Below the pieces are notes generated by a model that did not search any database, was not told where the DNA came from, and saw only the letters and a list, made by a program, of their open reading frames with translations. Source: Gammaproteobacteria bacterium (lineage in GTDB: Bacteria > Pseudomonadota > Gammaproteobacteria > Pseudomonadales > JADFDG01). From it: a stretch of DNA of 64,000 nucleotides. A program made the translations under genes and the position numbers. Of this stretch, positions 20,062 to 28,066 are shown in pieces (position 1 is the first letter of the stretch; the number at the start of each line of letters is the position of its first letter). The DNA lies in the NCBI GenBank assembly GCA_018262975.1, contig JADFDG010000009.1, positions 62,001 through 126,000 of the forward strand. Reading direction: 5' to 3'.

Positions 20062-20484
20062 TCAGCGGGCGACGATGCGCACCGCGTTGTTGCCCTTCAC
20101 GGCATCCGCCGACACGCAGGTGATGGCGTTCGGGTTCAGCGACACGGCCTGGACCGCTTCGGCGTCGGTGAGGATCACCTTCGGCGGTTCGACCTGACCG
20201 CTGAACACGCGCGTCGCCCAGTTGCGCTCGACGTCGCTGGGGCTCTTGCCGATGAACTTCTGCGTGCATTCGCCCCACTGTGCCCAGCGGGTGGAACGCA
20301 GCATCGGTACGGCGATGCCGTCGGCCGGGAACTGGTTGAGGCGGCCGAGCATGATGCGCTTGATGTCCTCGGTATTGGCGTTGGTGGGATTGCTGGCGTT
20401 CACGATCAGCACGACTTCCGCTTGCGCGGTGCCGGCGACGGCGCTGGCCAGCAGGAAGGTGGCAACGATTTTCTTCATGTTCAT
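20062..20484 (-). CDS. Small periplasmic phosphate-binding-protein-like protein
   Basis: 140-aa precursor with a signal peptide (KKIVATFLLASAVAGTAQA) and a domain resembling one lobe of PstS-type substrate-binding proteins (IVNASNPTNANTEDIKRIMLG, then LNPNAITCV). It is far shorter than PstS (about 320 aa), so it is unlikely to be a full ABC binding protein. The start ATG at 20484 has GGAGG 8 bp upstream; the frame extends further upstream but without a ribosome site. It follows the porin gene by 14 bp, so the two probably form one operon. Ligand unknown. Confidence 0.7.
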   Translation of the reverse strand: MNMKKIVATFLLASAVAGTAQAEVVLIVNASNPTNANTEDIKRIMLGRLNQFPADGIAVPMLRSTRWAQWGECTQKFIGKSPSDVERNWATRVFSGQVEPPKVILTDAEAVQAVSLNPNAITCVSADAVKGNNAVRIVAR

Positions 20485-20498
20485 GTCGTCATCCTCCT

Positions 20499-21827
20499 TC
20501 AGAACACCATGTCCAGTGATGCGCGGTATACCCAGAACTCGTCGGGTGCCGCACCGGCGCCGTCGGGTATCCATTGGCCGCTGCCGCCGTCGGCGAAATC
20601 GCCGACCAGGCTGGCTTCCGCCTTCAGGGCGATGCCCGGGCGATAGTCATAGCGGACGCCGGCAGTCCAGCTTTGCTGGTCAAGCGCGAAGGCGCTGGCG
20701 ATGAATGCACCGCCGGGATTGTCCATGGGCATGGCGGGTGCCGGGCCCGGCGGGTCGTACAGCCAGGCAACCGAAGCGAACTCGCGCTCTTCCGGGTCAT
20801 CGACCCGCACATGCGAATAGGTCAGGTGTGGCATCCACTTGCCGAAGCGGTAGCCTGCTGTGCCATAACAACTCGTGGTGTCGGAGAAGAACCCGTCAAT
20901 CTTCGCGCCGGCGTACTCGGTCAGCAGCATGACCTTGCCGTCGTCATAGCGCAGGCCAACGCTCAGGAAGCGGGTCGAGGTCCGGTCCACTGACAGGTCC
21001 GGCTCAGGTGACGACAGCAGGCCAGCGCCGAGCGCCGCTCGTACTCCCGTGTTGATGTCATAGGCGACGTCTGCCAGCGGGAAGTCCGGGATGCTCAGCT
21101 TCGATGCGAAGTAGCCAATGCGGGCGGTGACGTCGCCACGATTCGCCGTGAGGTCGAAGCCGATCATGTCGTCGCCGCGGCTTTCGCTGTCCACGCCTTC
21201 CCAGCTGTCGAGCCGCGCGTAGCCCATGTACGGTTGCAGCGACCAGTCGGCGCCGGCGGCTTCAAAGCGGTAACGCAGGTCGATCCCCTCGTACGACGAG
21301 AAGGCCAGTAGTCCATAAAGCTCGGTCGGTGGCGTCACCCAGGGCTGCGTGTAGCCCACGTCCAGCGTTTCGCTGAACAGGAATACCGGCAGGCGCAGGC
21401 GGCCGGCGCGCACGGTTGTGTCGGCGTTGATGTTGTGGGCGAGAAAGGCCCACTCCGCATGCGTCTGCCAGCCCTGGTCGCCGCGCGACAACAATTGCGT
21501 GACGAAGCGCGTGTCATCGCTGATCTTGAATTCCAGTTGCAGCGCCCCTCGCGACAGGGCTTCGAGGTTGGGGTCGCCGGTGGACACGTCGTTGTAGGTG
21601 CCGCCATTCTCGTCGGTGACGCTGCCGGCAAACGTGAAGTAGCCGTTTACCGAAAAACGCGGTGCGTTCGATTGCAGTTGCTGCTGGAGCGTCGAGAATT
21701 TCGCGTCCAGTTCCTCGTCGGTGTAGGCGTGGGACAGCGGGGTGACCGCGAGGCCGGCGAGCAGGATCGCCGTGGCCAGCGGCCCCCGGCGGGGGCGTCC
21801 GGGCCCCCGGGACTGTGGGTGGGACAT
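20499..21827 (-). CDS. Outer-membrane porin-like beta-barrel protein
   Basis: 442-aa precursor: signal peptide (ATAILLAGLAVTPLSHA), a short coiled-coil start (DEELDAKFSTLQQQLQ), then a barrel of alternating strands ending in the aromatic terminal motif SLDMVF. The amphipathic pattern and final Phe mark an outer-membrane porin; the substrate cannot be told. The start ATG has GGAG about 9 bp upstream; 37 upstream in-frame codons are non-homologous. It is followed by the small binding-protein-like gene and divergent from the AGPS-like/glpD operon. Confidence 0.8.
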   Translation of the reverse strand: MSHPQSRGPGRPRRGPLATAILLAGLAVTPLSHAYTDEELDAKFSTLQQQLQSNAPRFSVNGYFTFAGSVTDENGGTYNDVSTGDPNLEALSRGALQLEFKISDDTRFVTQLLSRGDQGWQTHAEWAFLAHNINADTTVRAGRLRLPVFLFSETLDVGYTQPWVTPPTELYGLLAFSSYEGIDLRYRFEAAGADWSLQPYMGYARLDSWEGVDSESRGDDMIGFDLTANRGDVTARIGYFASKLSIPDFPLADVAYDINTGVRAALGAGLLSSPEPDLSVDRTSTRFLSVGLRYDDGKVMLLTEYAGAKIDGFFSDTTSCYGTAGYRFGKWMPHLTYSHVRVDDPEEREFASVAWLYDPPGPAPAMPMDNPGGAFIASAFALDQQSWTAGVRYDYRPGIALKAEASLVGDFADGGSGQWIPDGAGAAPDEFWVYRASLDMVF

Positions 21828-21923
21828 GGGGCAGTCTCCGTTGTTGTTCTTATTGGGCGATGGTCTTGATAAACCCATCAGCCCTGTGGATTCAGCCAAA
21901 AGTACTAAGCGCTGGATAGTGTT

Positions 21924-21939
21924 TGTGATGCGGATCACG
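21924..21939. promoter_or_regulatory. CRP/Clp-like operator
   Basis: TGTGATGCGGATCACG matches the CRP consensus TGTGA-N6-TCACA at 9 of 10 fixed positions. It sits between the divergent porin and AGPS-like/glpD operons, 97 bp before the porin start and 148 bp before the flavoprotein start. Carbon-source control by a CRP-family regulator is plausible for both. No clear -35/-10 pairs were found in this 259-bp gap. Confidence 0.55.
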
Positions 21940-22086
21940 GCCAGCGTCGACCAGCGGTCGGTGTTTGGCCCCCAGTGGCCATCGTCCTGCCGTGACCCGA
22001 AATGTCCACCGGCTGTCCCCGTACGACCGTGCGCTGAAATCCGGACGCGCTAGGATGCAGGCGTGAAACTGGAAGCAGGAGTGCAC

Positions 22087-23697
22087 ATGCGACGCTGGAA
22101 CGGCTGGGGTGACGAGAGCAACGACTTCCCGTTGAAACCCGAGGGGCTGGCCTTCGTGCGCGCCCGCCTGGGCGAGGCGCGGGCCCTGCCGGATGCGTCG
22201 TTGCCCGCGGTGCTGGCGCAGGTGCCGCCATCGCGCCTGCCGGCGCATCCGCTCATCGATACCGGTGCCGAAACGCGCGTACGCCACGCACGCGGCCAGA
22301 GCCTGCCGGACTGGCTGGCCATGCGCTCCGGGGAATTCGGCATTTTCCCGGACGGCGTCGCCTGCCCGCGCAACACCGCGGAAGTACGCACGCTGCTGGA
22401 CTTCTGCCTGGCGCAGGACATCGAGGTGCTGCCCTGGGGTGGCGGCACCAGCGTGGTCGGCCACGTGACGCCGGTGGCTTCCGCGCGACCGGTGCTGACG
22501 CTGTCGCTGGAGAAGATGGATCGCCTGCTGGCGCTCGACCGCGACAGCCAGATCGCCACCTTCGGCGCCGGCACGCCGGGTCCGGCGCTTGAGGAACAGT
22601 TGAAGGCGGAGGGCTATACGCTCGGTCATTTCCCGCAGTCGTTCGAGCTGTCCACCGTGGGTGGCTGGGTGGCCAGCCGTTCCAGTGGCCAGCAGTCGCT
22701 GCGTTACGGGCGCATCGAGCAGTTGTTCGCCGGCGGCATTGTTGAAACGCCGCGCGGCACGCTGGAGATCCCGACGTTTCCCGCCTCCAGCGCCGGCCCC
22801 GACCTGCGCGAAATGATCATGGGTTCGGAAGGTCGCATGGGCGTGCTCACCGAGGTGAAGGTGCGTGTCACGCCGCTGCCGGAGGTGGAAAAGTTCTACG
22901 TGGGCTTCCTGCCCGACTGGGCCAGCGCGGTGCGCTGCGTGCGCGCGCTGGCGCAGGGCAAGGTGCAGCTGTCGATGCTGCGCGTGTCCAATGCGGTGGA
23001 GACGCAGACGCACCTGGTGCTCGCCGGCCATCCCAACCTGGTCGGCTGGCTGGAGCGCTACCTGCGCATCCGCGGCGTCGGTGACGGCAAGTGCATGGTG
23101 ACCTTCGGCACCACCGGTACGAAGGCGCAGTGCCGCGCCGCGCTGGCGCAGGCCAACGCGCTGATCGCCGCGCACGGCGGCGTCAACGCCGGCACGCCGC
23201 TGGGCCGCAAGTGGGAATCCACGCGCTTCCGCTCGCCCTACCTGCGCCACGGCCTGTGGGAACACGGCTACGCGGTGGACACCCTCGAAACCAGCGCCGA
23301 CTGGAAGAACGTGCCCGCGCTGGTGGACGCCATCGAGCAGTCGCTGCGCGAGGCCGCCGGCGGCTTCGGCGAGAAGATCCATGTCTTCACGCACCTGTCA
23401 CACATGTACCCGCAGGGCTCGAGTATCTACACCACCTACGTGTTCCGCTGCGCGGCCTCGTACGCCGAAACGCGCGCGCGCTGGGCGGCCATGAAGCAGG
23501 CGGCCAGCGAGACCATCGTGAAATTCCGCAGCACCATCAGTCACCAGCACGGCGTCGGCCGCGACCACGCGCCCTACCTGGCCGCCGAGAAGGGGCCGCT
23601 GGGCATCGCCGCCATCCGCGCGCTGGCCGACCACTTCGACCCGCAGGGCATCATGGCCCCGGGCGTGTTGCTGCCACAGCAGGAGGACAACGCGTGA
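22087..23697 (+). CDS. FAD-binding oxidoreductase, alkylglycerone-phosphate synthase-like
   Basis: 536-aa flavoprotein of the VAO/PCMH family: FAD_binding_4 domain (CPRNTAEVRTLLDFC, PWGGGTSVVGHV) and FAD-oxidase C-terminal domain ending in STISHQHGVGRDHAPYLAAE and FDPQGIMAPGVLLP. It is closest in layout to alkyldihydroxyacetone-phosphate synthase (ether lipids), but the active-site HHH of AGPS reads HQH here. The start ATG at 22087 has AGGAG 5 bp upstream; a GTG at 22063 is less likely. It overlaps glpD by 4 bp. It may act on a glycerol-phosphate-type substrate; the reaction is unproven. Confidence 0.82.
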   Translation: MRRWNGWGDESNDFPLKPEGLAFVRARLGEARALPDASLPAVLAQVPPSRLPAHPLIDTGAETRVRHARGQSLPDWLAMRSGEFGIFPDGVACPRNTAEVRTLLDFCLAQDIEVLPWGGGTSVVGHVTPVASARPVLTLSLEKMDRLLALDRDSQIATFGAGTPGPALEEQLKAEGYTLGHFPQSFELSTVGGWVASRSSGQQSLRYGRIEQLFAGGIVETPRGTLEIPTFPASSAGPDLREMIMGSEGRMGVLTEVKVRVTPLPEVEKFYVGFLPDWASAVRCVRALAQGKVQLSMLRVSNAVETQTHLVLAGHPNLVGWLERYLRIRGVGDGKCMVTFGTTGTKAQCRAALAQANALIAAHGGVNAGTPLGRKWESTRFRSPYLRHGLWEHGYAVDTLETSADWKNVPALVDAIEQSLREAAGGFGEKIHVFTHLSHMYPQGSSIYTTYVFRCAASYAETRARWAAMKQAASETIVKFRSTISHQHGVGRDHAPYLAAEKGPLGIAAIRALADHFDPQGIMAPGVLLPQQEDNA

Positions 23698-25280
23698 GCC
23701 TGGGTCAACGCAAACAAGCCATCGGCAAGCTGGGCGATGGCACGCGCTGGGACGTGATCGTGGTGGGTGGCGGCATCACCGGCGCCGGCGTGGCCCGCGA
23801 GGCCGCCCGTCGCGGCCTGAAGACGCTGCTGCTGGAGCAGCGTGATTTTTCCTGGGGCACGTCCAGCCGTTCCTCGAAGATGGTGCACGGCGGCCTGCGC
23901 TACATCGCCCAGGGCGACTTCAAGCTGACCCGCGACGCGCTGCTGGAGCGCGAGCGGCTACTGGCGGAGGCGCCCGGGCTGGTCGAGCGCATGGGCTATA
24001 TCTTCCCGGTGCGCGGCCTGCAGTTCCCCGGCCGCTACAGCTTCTCCATGTTGCTGGAACTGTACGACCGCTTCGCGCGCATCCGCGACCACCGCTGGAT
24101 GCAGGCGAAGGAATTCCTCGCGCGCATGCCCGGCCTGTCGCCCGCCAGCCTGCGCGGCGGCTGCTACTACACGGACGCCGTCACCGATGACTCGCGGCTG
24201 GTGCTGCGCGTGCTGCAGGAGGCGGTGGATGACGGCGCCACGGTGGCCAACTACGTGAAGGTGGTGTCGTTGCTCAAGGCCGGCGGTCGCGTGCGTGGCG
24301 TGGTGGCCGAGGACGTGCAGACCGGGCAGCAGTACGAGGTCGCCGCCGACGTGGTGGTGAGTGCCACCGGCGCCTGGGCCGATCGCCTGCGCGGTGAAAT
24401 GGTGCAGGAAAAGCGCGTGCGCCCGCTGCGTGGCAGTCACATCGTCCTGAAGCACGAGCGCCTGCCGGTGCAGAACGCCCTGATCCTGCTGCACCCGCAG
24501 GATCGCCGCCCGGTGTTCGTGTTCCCCTGGGAAGGCATGACCGTGGTCGGCACTACCGACCTCGACCACCGCGAGGACCTCGACGTCGAAGCCACCATCA
24601 CCCGCGAGGAACTCGAGTACATCTACGACGCGGTGGCCAGCCAGTTCGGTGGCGCGCGCCTGACTGACGCCGAGGTGGTGTCGACCTGGTCGGGCGTGCG
24701 CCCGGTGATCGGCAGCGAGAAGAGCAAGGACCCGTCGAAGGAGCGCCGCGACCACGCGGTGTGGGCCGACGGCGGCCTGGTGACGGTCAGCGGCGGCAAG
24801 TTGACCATCTTCCGACTGATCGCCCTCGACGTGCTGAAGGCGGCGCAGCCGTTCCTGGCGCGCGGGCCGGTGAACCTCGATGCCGGTGCCGACGGCGGCG
24901 CGGTATTCACCCACGGGGCCGATGCGGCAACCGTGGGGCTGTTCGCGCCGGGGCGCCGCCGCGTGCTGGCCGGCCGCTACGGCAGCGCGCTGGCACGCTA
25001 CGCGAAACTCGAGGGTGCGCGCGGTGCGCCGCTGGCGGGCACCACCTTCAGCGTTGCCGACGTGGCCTGGGCGCTGCGCGAGGAGCAGTGCGAGCACCTC
25101 GACGACCTGATGTTGCGCCGCACGCGCCTGGGCAACGTGCTGCCGCAGGGCGGCCTGGACGTGCTGCAGACGCTGCGCCCGCTGGTGCAGCGCGAAACCG
25201 GCTGGGACGACGCGCGCTGGGAATCCGAACTGGCGCGCTACCGCGGCATCTGGCAACAACACTACGCGCTGCCGTCATGA
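23694..25280 (+). CDS. glpD: FAD-dependent glycerol-3-phosphate dehydrogenase
   Basis: Membrane-associated oxidation of glycerol 3-phosphate to DHAP with electrons to quinone. The 528-aa product has the FAD Rossmann motif VIVVGGGITGAGVAREAA and the family blocks GTSSRSSKMVHGGLRYI, RPLRGSHIVL and VFPWEGMTVVGTTDLDH. The start is GTG, with GGAGG 7 bp upstream, overlapping the AGPS-like stop. Its stop overlaps the FGGY kinase start. It is somewhat longer than E. coli GlpD (501 aa). A paralogous G3P oxidase role within this operon is possible. Confidence 0.9.
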   Translation: MSLGQRKQAIGKLGDGTRWDVIVVGGGITGAGVAREAARRGLKTLLLEQRDFSWGTSSRSSKMVHGGLRYIAQGDFKLTRDALLERERLLAEAPGLVERMGYIFPVRGLQFPGRYSFSMLLELYDRFARIRDHRWMQAKEFLARMPGLSPASLRGGCYYTDAVTDDSRLVLRVLQEAVDDGATVANYVKVVSLLKAGGRVRGVVAEDVQTGQQYEVAADVVVSATGAWADRLRGEMVQEKRVRPLRGSHIVLKHERLPVQNALILLHPQDRRPVFVFPWEGMTVVGTTDLDHREDLDVEATITREELEYIYDAVASQFGGARLTDAEVVSTWSGVRPVIGSEKSKDPSKERRDHAVWADGGLVTVSGGKLTIFRLIALDVLKAAQPFLARGPVNLDAGADGGAVFTHGADAATVGLFAPGRRRVLAGRYGSALARYAKLEGARGAPLAGTTFSVADVAWALREEQCEHLDDLMLRRTRLGNVLPQGGLDVLQTLRPLVQRETGWDDARWESELARYRGIWQQHYALPS

Positions 25281-26845
25281 CCGCGCCGCTGCTGCTCGCC
25301 ATCGACCAGGGCACCCAGAGCGCGCGCGCCCTGTTGTTCGACCTCGACGGTAACCTGGTGGCCAAGAGCAAGGTGGCGATCGAGCCATACTTCTCCGCGC
25401 AGCCCGGCTGGGCCGAGCAGCACGCGGAGGTGTTCTGGAACGCCATCTGCCAGGCCTGCCAGGACCTGTGGCGCACGTCGGGCGTGGAGCGGTCGCGCGT
25501 CAAGGGCGTGGCGATCACCACCCAGCGCACCACCATGGTCAACGTGGATGCCAACGGCGAGGTGCTGCGGCCGGCCATCATCTGGCTGGACCAGCGCCAG
25601 GCCACGCAGCTGCCGCCGCTGCCCTTGTGGGTGGACGCGATGTTCACCGCGCTCGGCGAGCGCGACACCCTGCACTATTTCCGCACGCAGGCCGAGTGCA
25701 ACTGGCTGGCCCAGCACCAGCCCGACACCTGGCGACGCACCGAAAAGTTCCTGCTGCTGTCCGGCTGGCTCACCGCGCAGTTGTGTGGCCGTTACGTGGA
25801 CTCGGTGGCTTCGCAGGTGGGCTACCTGCCGTTCGATTTCCGGCGGCGTGACTGGGCGCGCGACGCCGATCCGGTCAACAGCTGGAAGTGGCAGGCGCTG
25901 TGCGTCGAGCGCCGCCAGTTGCCGGAACTGGTCGCACCGGGAGGCCTGCTCGGTTACATCACCGGCGCGGCCGCGGAAGCCACCGGCATTCCTGCCGGGC
26001 TGCCGTTGATTTCCGCCGGTGCCGACAAGGCCTGCGAGGTACTGGGTTCCGGCGCGCTCGCGCCCGATACCGGTGCCATCAGCTACGGCACCACCGCCAC
26101 CTTCAACACCTGCAACACGAAGTACGTCGAGGCCATCCGCTTCATCCCGCCATACCCGGCGGCGGTGCCGGGCCAATACAACACCGAGCAGATGGTGCAG
26201 CGCGGCTACTGGATGGTGCAGTGGTTCAAGCAGGAATTCGCGCAGAAGGAAATGCTCGCCGCCGAGGAGCTGGGTATCGAGGCCGAGCAGTTGCTCGAGC
26301 AGTTCCTGCGCGACACCCCGGCCGGCGCGATGGGCCTGATGCTGCAGCCCTACTGGTCGCCGGGCGTGCGTATCCCCGGGCCGGAGGCCAAGGGCGCGAT
26401 GATCGGTTTCGGCGACGTGCACACACGCGCGCACATCTACCGCGCCATCATCGAGGGGATTGCCTACGCGCTGCGCGAGGCGCGCGAGCGCGTGGAGAAA
26501 CGCAACGGCGTGAAGGTGCGCCGGCTGCGCGTGGCCGGCGGCGGTTCGCAGTCGGACGCCGCCATGCAGATCACCGCGGACATCTTCAACCTGCCCGCCG
26601 AGCGGCCACACGTCTACGAGGCCAGCGGCCTGGGCGCGGCGATCAACGTGGCGGTGGGGCTCGGGCTGCATGGCGACCACGCCACCGCCGTGCGCCGCAT
26701 GACGCGCGTGGGGCAGGTGTTCACGCCGCGGGCACCGGACGCGCGGCTCTACGATCGCCTGTACCGGCGCGTCTACGCACCGATGTACGAGCGGCTGGCG
26801 CCGCTGTACCGTGACATCCGTCGCATCACCGGGTATCCCGCATGA
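25277..26845 (+). CDS. FGGY-family carbohydrate kinase
   Basis: 522-aa kinase of the glycerol/xylulose kinase fold: N-terminal phosphate loop LLAIDQGTQSARALLFD, GVAITTQRTTMV, IIWLDQRQ, the ADP-binding ISYGTTATFNT, and the C-terminal RRLRVAGGGSQSDAAMQITADI. It lies after glpD like a glycerol kinase, but parts of the substrate region (FNTCNTKYVEAIRFIPPYP) differ from canonical GlpK, so the true substrate is uncertain. The start overlaps the glpD stop (ATGA) and the end overlaps the next gene (ATGA). Confidence 0.85.
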   Translation: MTAPLLLAIDQGTQSARALLFDLDGNLVAKSKVAIEPYFSAQPGWAEQHAEVFWNAICQACQDLWRTSGVERSRVKGVAITTQRTTMVNVDANGEVLRPAIIWLDQRQATQLPPLPLWVDAMFTALGERDTLHYFRTQAECNWLAQHQPDTWRRTEKFLLLSGWLTAQLCGRYVDSVASQVGYLPFDFRRRDWARDADPVNSWKWQALCVERRQLPELVAPGGLLGYITGAAAEATGIPAGLPLISAGADKACEVLGSGALAPDTGAISYGTTATFNTCNTKYVEAIRFIPPYPAAVPGQYNTEQMVQRGYWMVQWFKQEFAQKEMLAAEELGIEAEQLLEQFLRDTPAGAMGLMLQPYWSPGVRIPGPEAKGAMIGFGDVHTRAHIYRAIIEGIAYALREARERVEKRNGVKVRRLRVAGGGSQSDAAMQITADIFNLPAERPHVYEASGLGAAINVAVGLGLHGDHATAVRRMTRVGQVFTPRAPDARLYDRLYRRVYAPMYERLAPLYRDIRRITGYPA

Positions 26846-27690
26846 GCCTGCGCATCCACCACCTGAACTGCGGCACGATGTGCCCGCACGGTGCCCGCCT
26901 GATCGGTTCCCCCGGCGGCTGGCTCGACCCCGGCCACCTGGTCTGCCATTGCCTGCTGGTGGAAACGCGCGCCGGCCTGGTGCTGGTGGACACCGGTATC
27001 GGCAGCCACGACGTCGACAATCCCGCGCAACTCGGTCGCGGCTTCGTGGCCGTCACCCGGCCGCGCCTCGATCACCAGGAGACCGCCATCGCGCAGGTGC
27101 GCGCGCTCGGCTATTCGCCCGATGACGTACGCCACATCGTGGTCACGCACCTCGATCTCGACCACGCCGGCGGCCTGCCGGATTTCCCGAATGCGAAGAT
27201 CCACGTGCATGCCGGCGAGCACGCCGCCGCCATGCACCCGGCGCTGCGCGAACGCGCGCGTTACCGGCCGGCGCATTTCGCGCACCAGCCCGACTGGGTT
27301 CTGCACCGCGAGGACGGCGAGCGCTGGTTCGGCTTCGATGCCATCCGCGCCTTGCCCGGTTGTGACGACGAGGTGTTGCTGGTGCCGCTGCACGGCCACA
27401 CGCGCGGCCATTGCGGCATCGCCGTGAGGGCGGGGGAGGGCTGGTTGCTGCACTGTGGCGATGCCTATTTCCACCACCGGGAAATGCAGCAGCCGCACGA
27501 TTGCCCGCCGGGCCTCGTGCTGTTCCAGAACCTCGTGCAGGTGAACCGCGCGGCGCGGCTGGCGAACCAGCAGCGCCTGCGTGAACTGGCGCAGGGCCAG
27601 GCCGGTGTCGTGCGGCTGTTCAGCGCGCACGACCCGGTGGAACTCGAGCGCCTGGCGGCGCCCGCGTCAGGCCGTCAGCCGACGAAGTAG
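26842..27690 (+). CDS. Metallo-beta-lactamase-fold hydrolase
   Basis: 282-aa enzyme with the binuclear-metal motif THLDLDHAGG (HxDxDH), a third His in LHGHTRGHCG, and the bridging Asp in HCGDAYFHH. The fold includes quorum-quenching lactonases and many esterases; the early NCGTMCPHG segment resembles lactonase-like members. It is last of a four-gene coupled operon with G3P oxidase and kinase genes. The C-terminus overlaps the convergent ppnP by 16 bp. Substrate unknown. Confidence 0.82.
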   Translation: MSLRIHHLNCGTMCPHGARLIGSPGGWLDPGHLVCHCLLVETRAGLVLVDTGIGSHDVDNPAQLGRGFVAVTRPRLDHQETAIAQVRALGYSPDDVRHIVVTHLDLDHAGGLPDFPNAKIHVHAGEHAAAMHPALRERARYRPAHFAHQPDWVLHREDGERWFGFDAIRALPGCDDEVLLVPLHGHTRGHCGIAVRAGEGWLLHCGDAYFHHREMQQPHDCPPGLVLFQNLVQVNRAARLANQQRLRELAQGQAGVVRLFSAHDPVELERLAAPASGRQPTK

Positions 27691-27959
27691 CACAGGTAGG
27701 TGGTGTCGGCGGCCAGCTTGATGCGGAAGCTGGAGTTGCCCGGCACGTCGAAGCTGCCGCCGGCGCCGTAGCGCGTCCAGTTGGATTCGCCCTTCAGCTG
27801 CACCTCGGCCACGCCGCTGGTGATCACCATGACTTCCGGCTTGCCGGTGTTGAACTCGTACTCACCGGCGGCCATCACGCCGCTGGTGGCGTCGCCGCGC
27901 GCGCTCTTGAAACCGATCGACTTGACCTTGCCGTCGAAGTACTCGTTGACCTTGAACAT
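27675..27959 (-). CDS. ppnP: Pyrimidine/purine nucleoside phosphorylase
   Basis: 94-aa cupin-fold enzyme (former YaiE) that phosphorolyses nucleosides to base and ribose 1-phosphate. The family pattern is complete: FKVNEYFDGKVKSIGF, GVMAAGEYEFNTGKPEVM, FDVPGNSSFRIK, YLCYFVG. The start ATG at 27959 has AGGAG 7 bp upstream; longer in-frame starts reach into tilS leader sequence and are not conserved. Single gene between the convergent MBL gene and divergent tilS. Confidence 0.93.
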   Translation of the reverse strand: MFKVNEYFDGKVKSIGFKSARGDATSGVMAAGEYEFNTGKPEVMVITSGVAEVQLKGESNWTRYGAGGSFDVPGNSSFRIKLAADTTYLCYFVG

Positions 27960-28066
27960 GGGTGGCTCCTGCAAAGGGGGCGGTATGGTTGCGGGGCGGG
28001 GCGGGTGCGTATGATCGTTTCCCGATACCGCGGGAAACCCGCGGCCTGCCACCGGGGCGCGCCATT

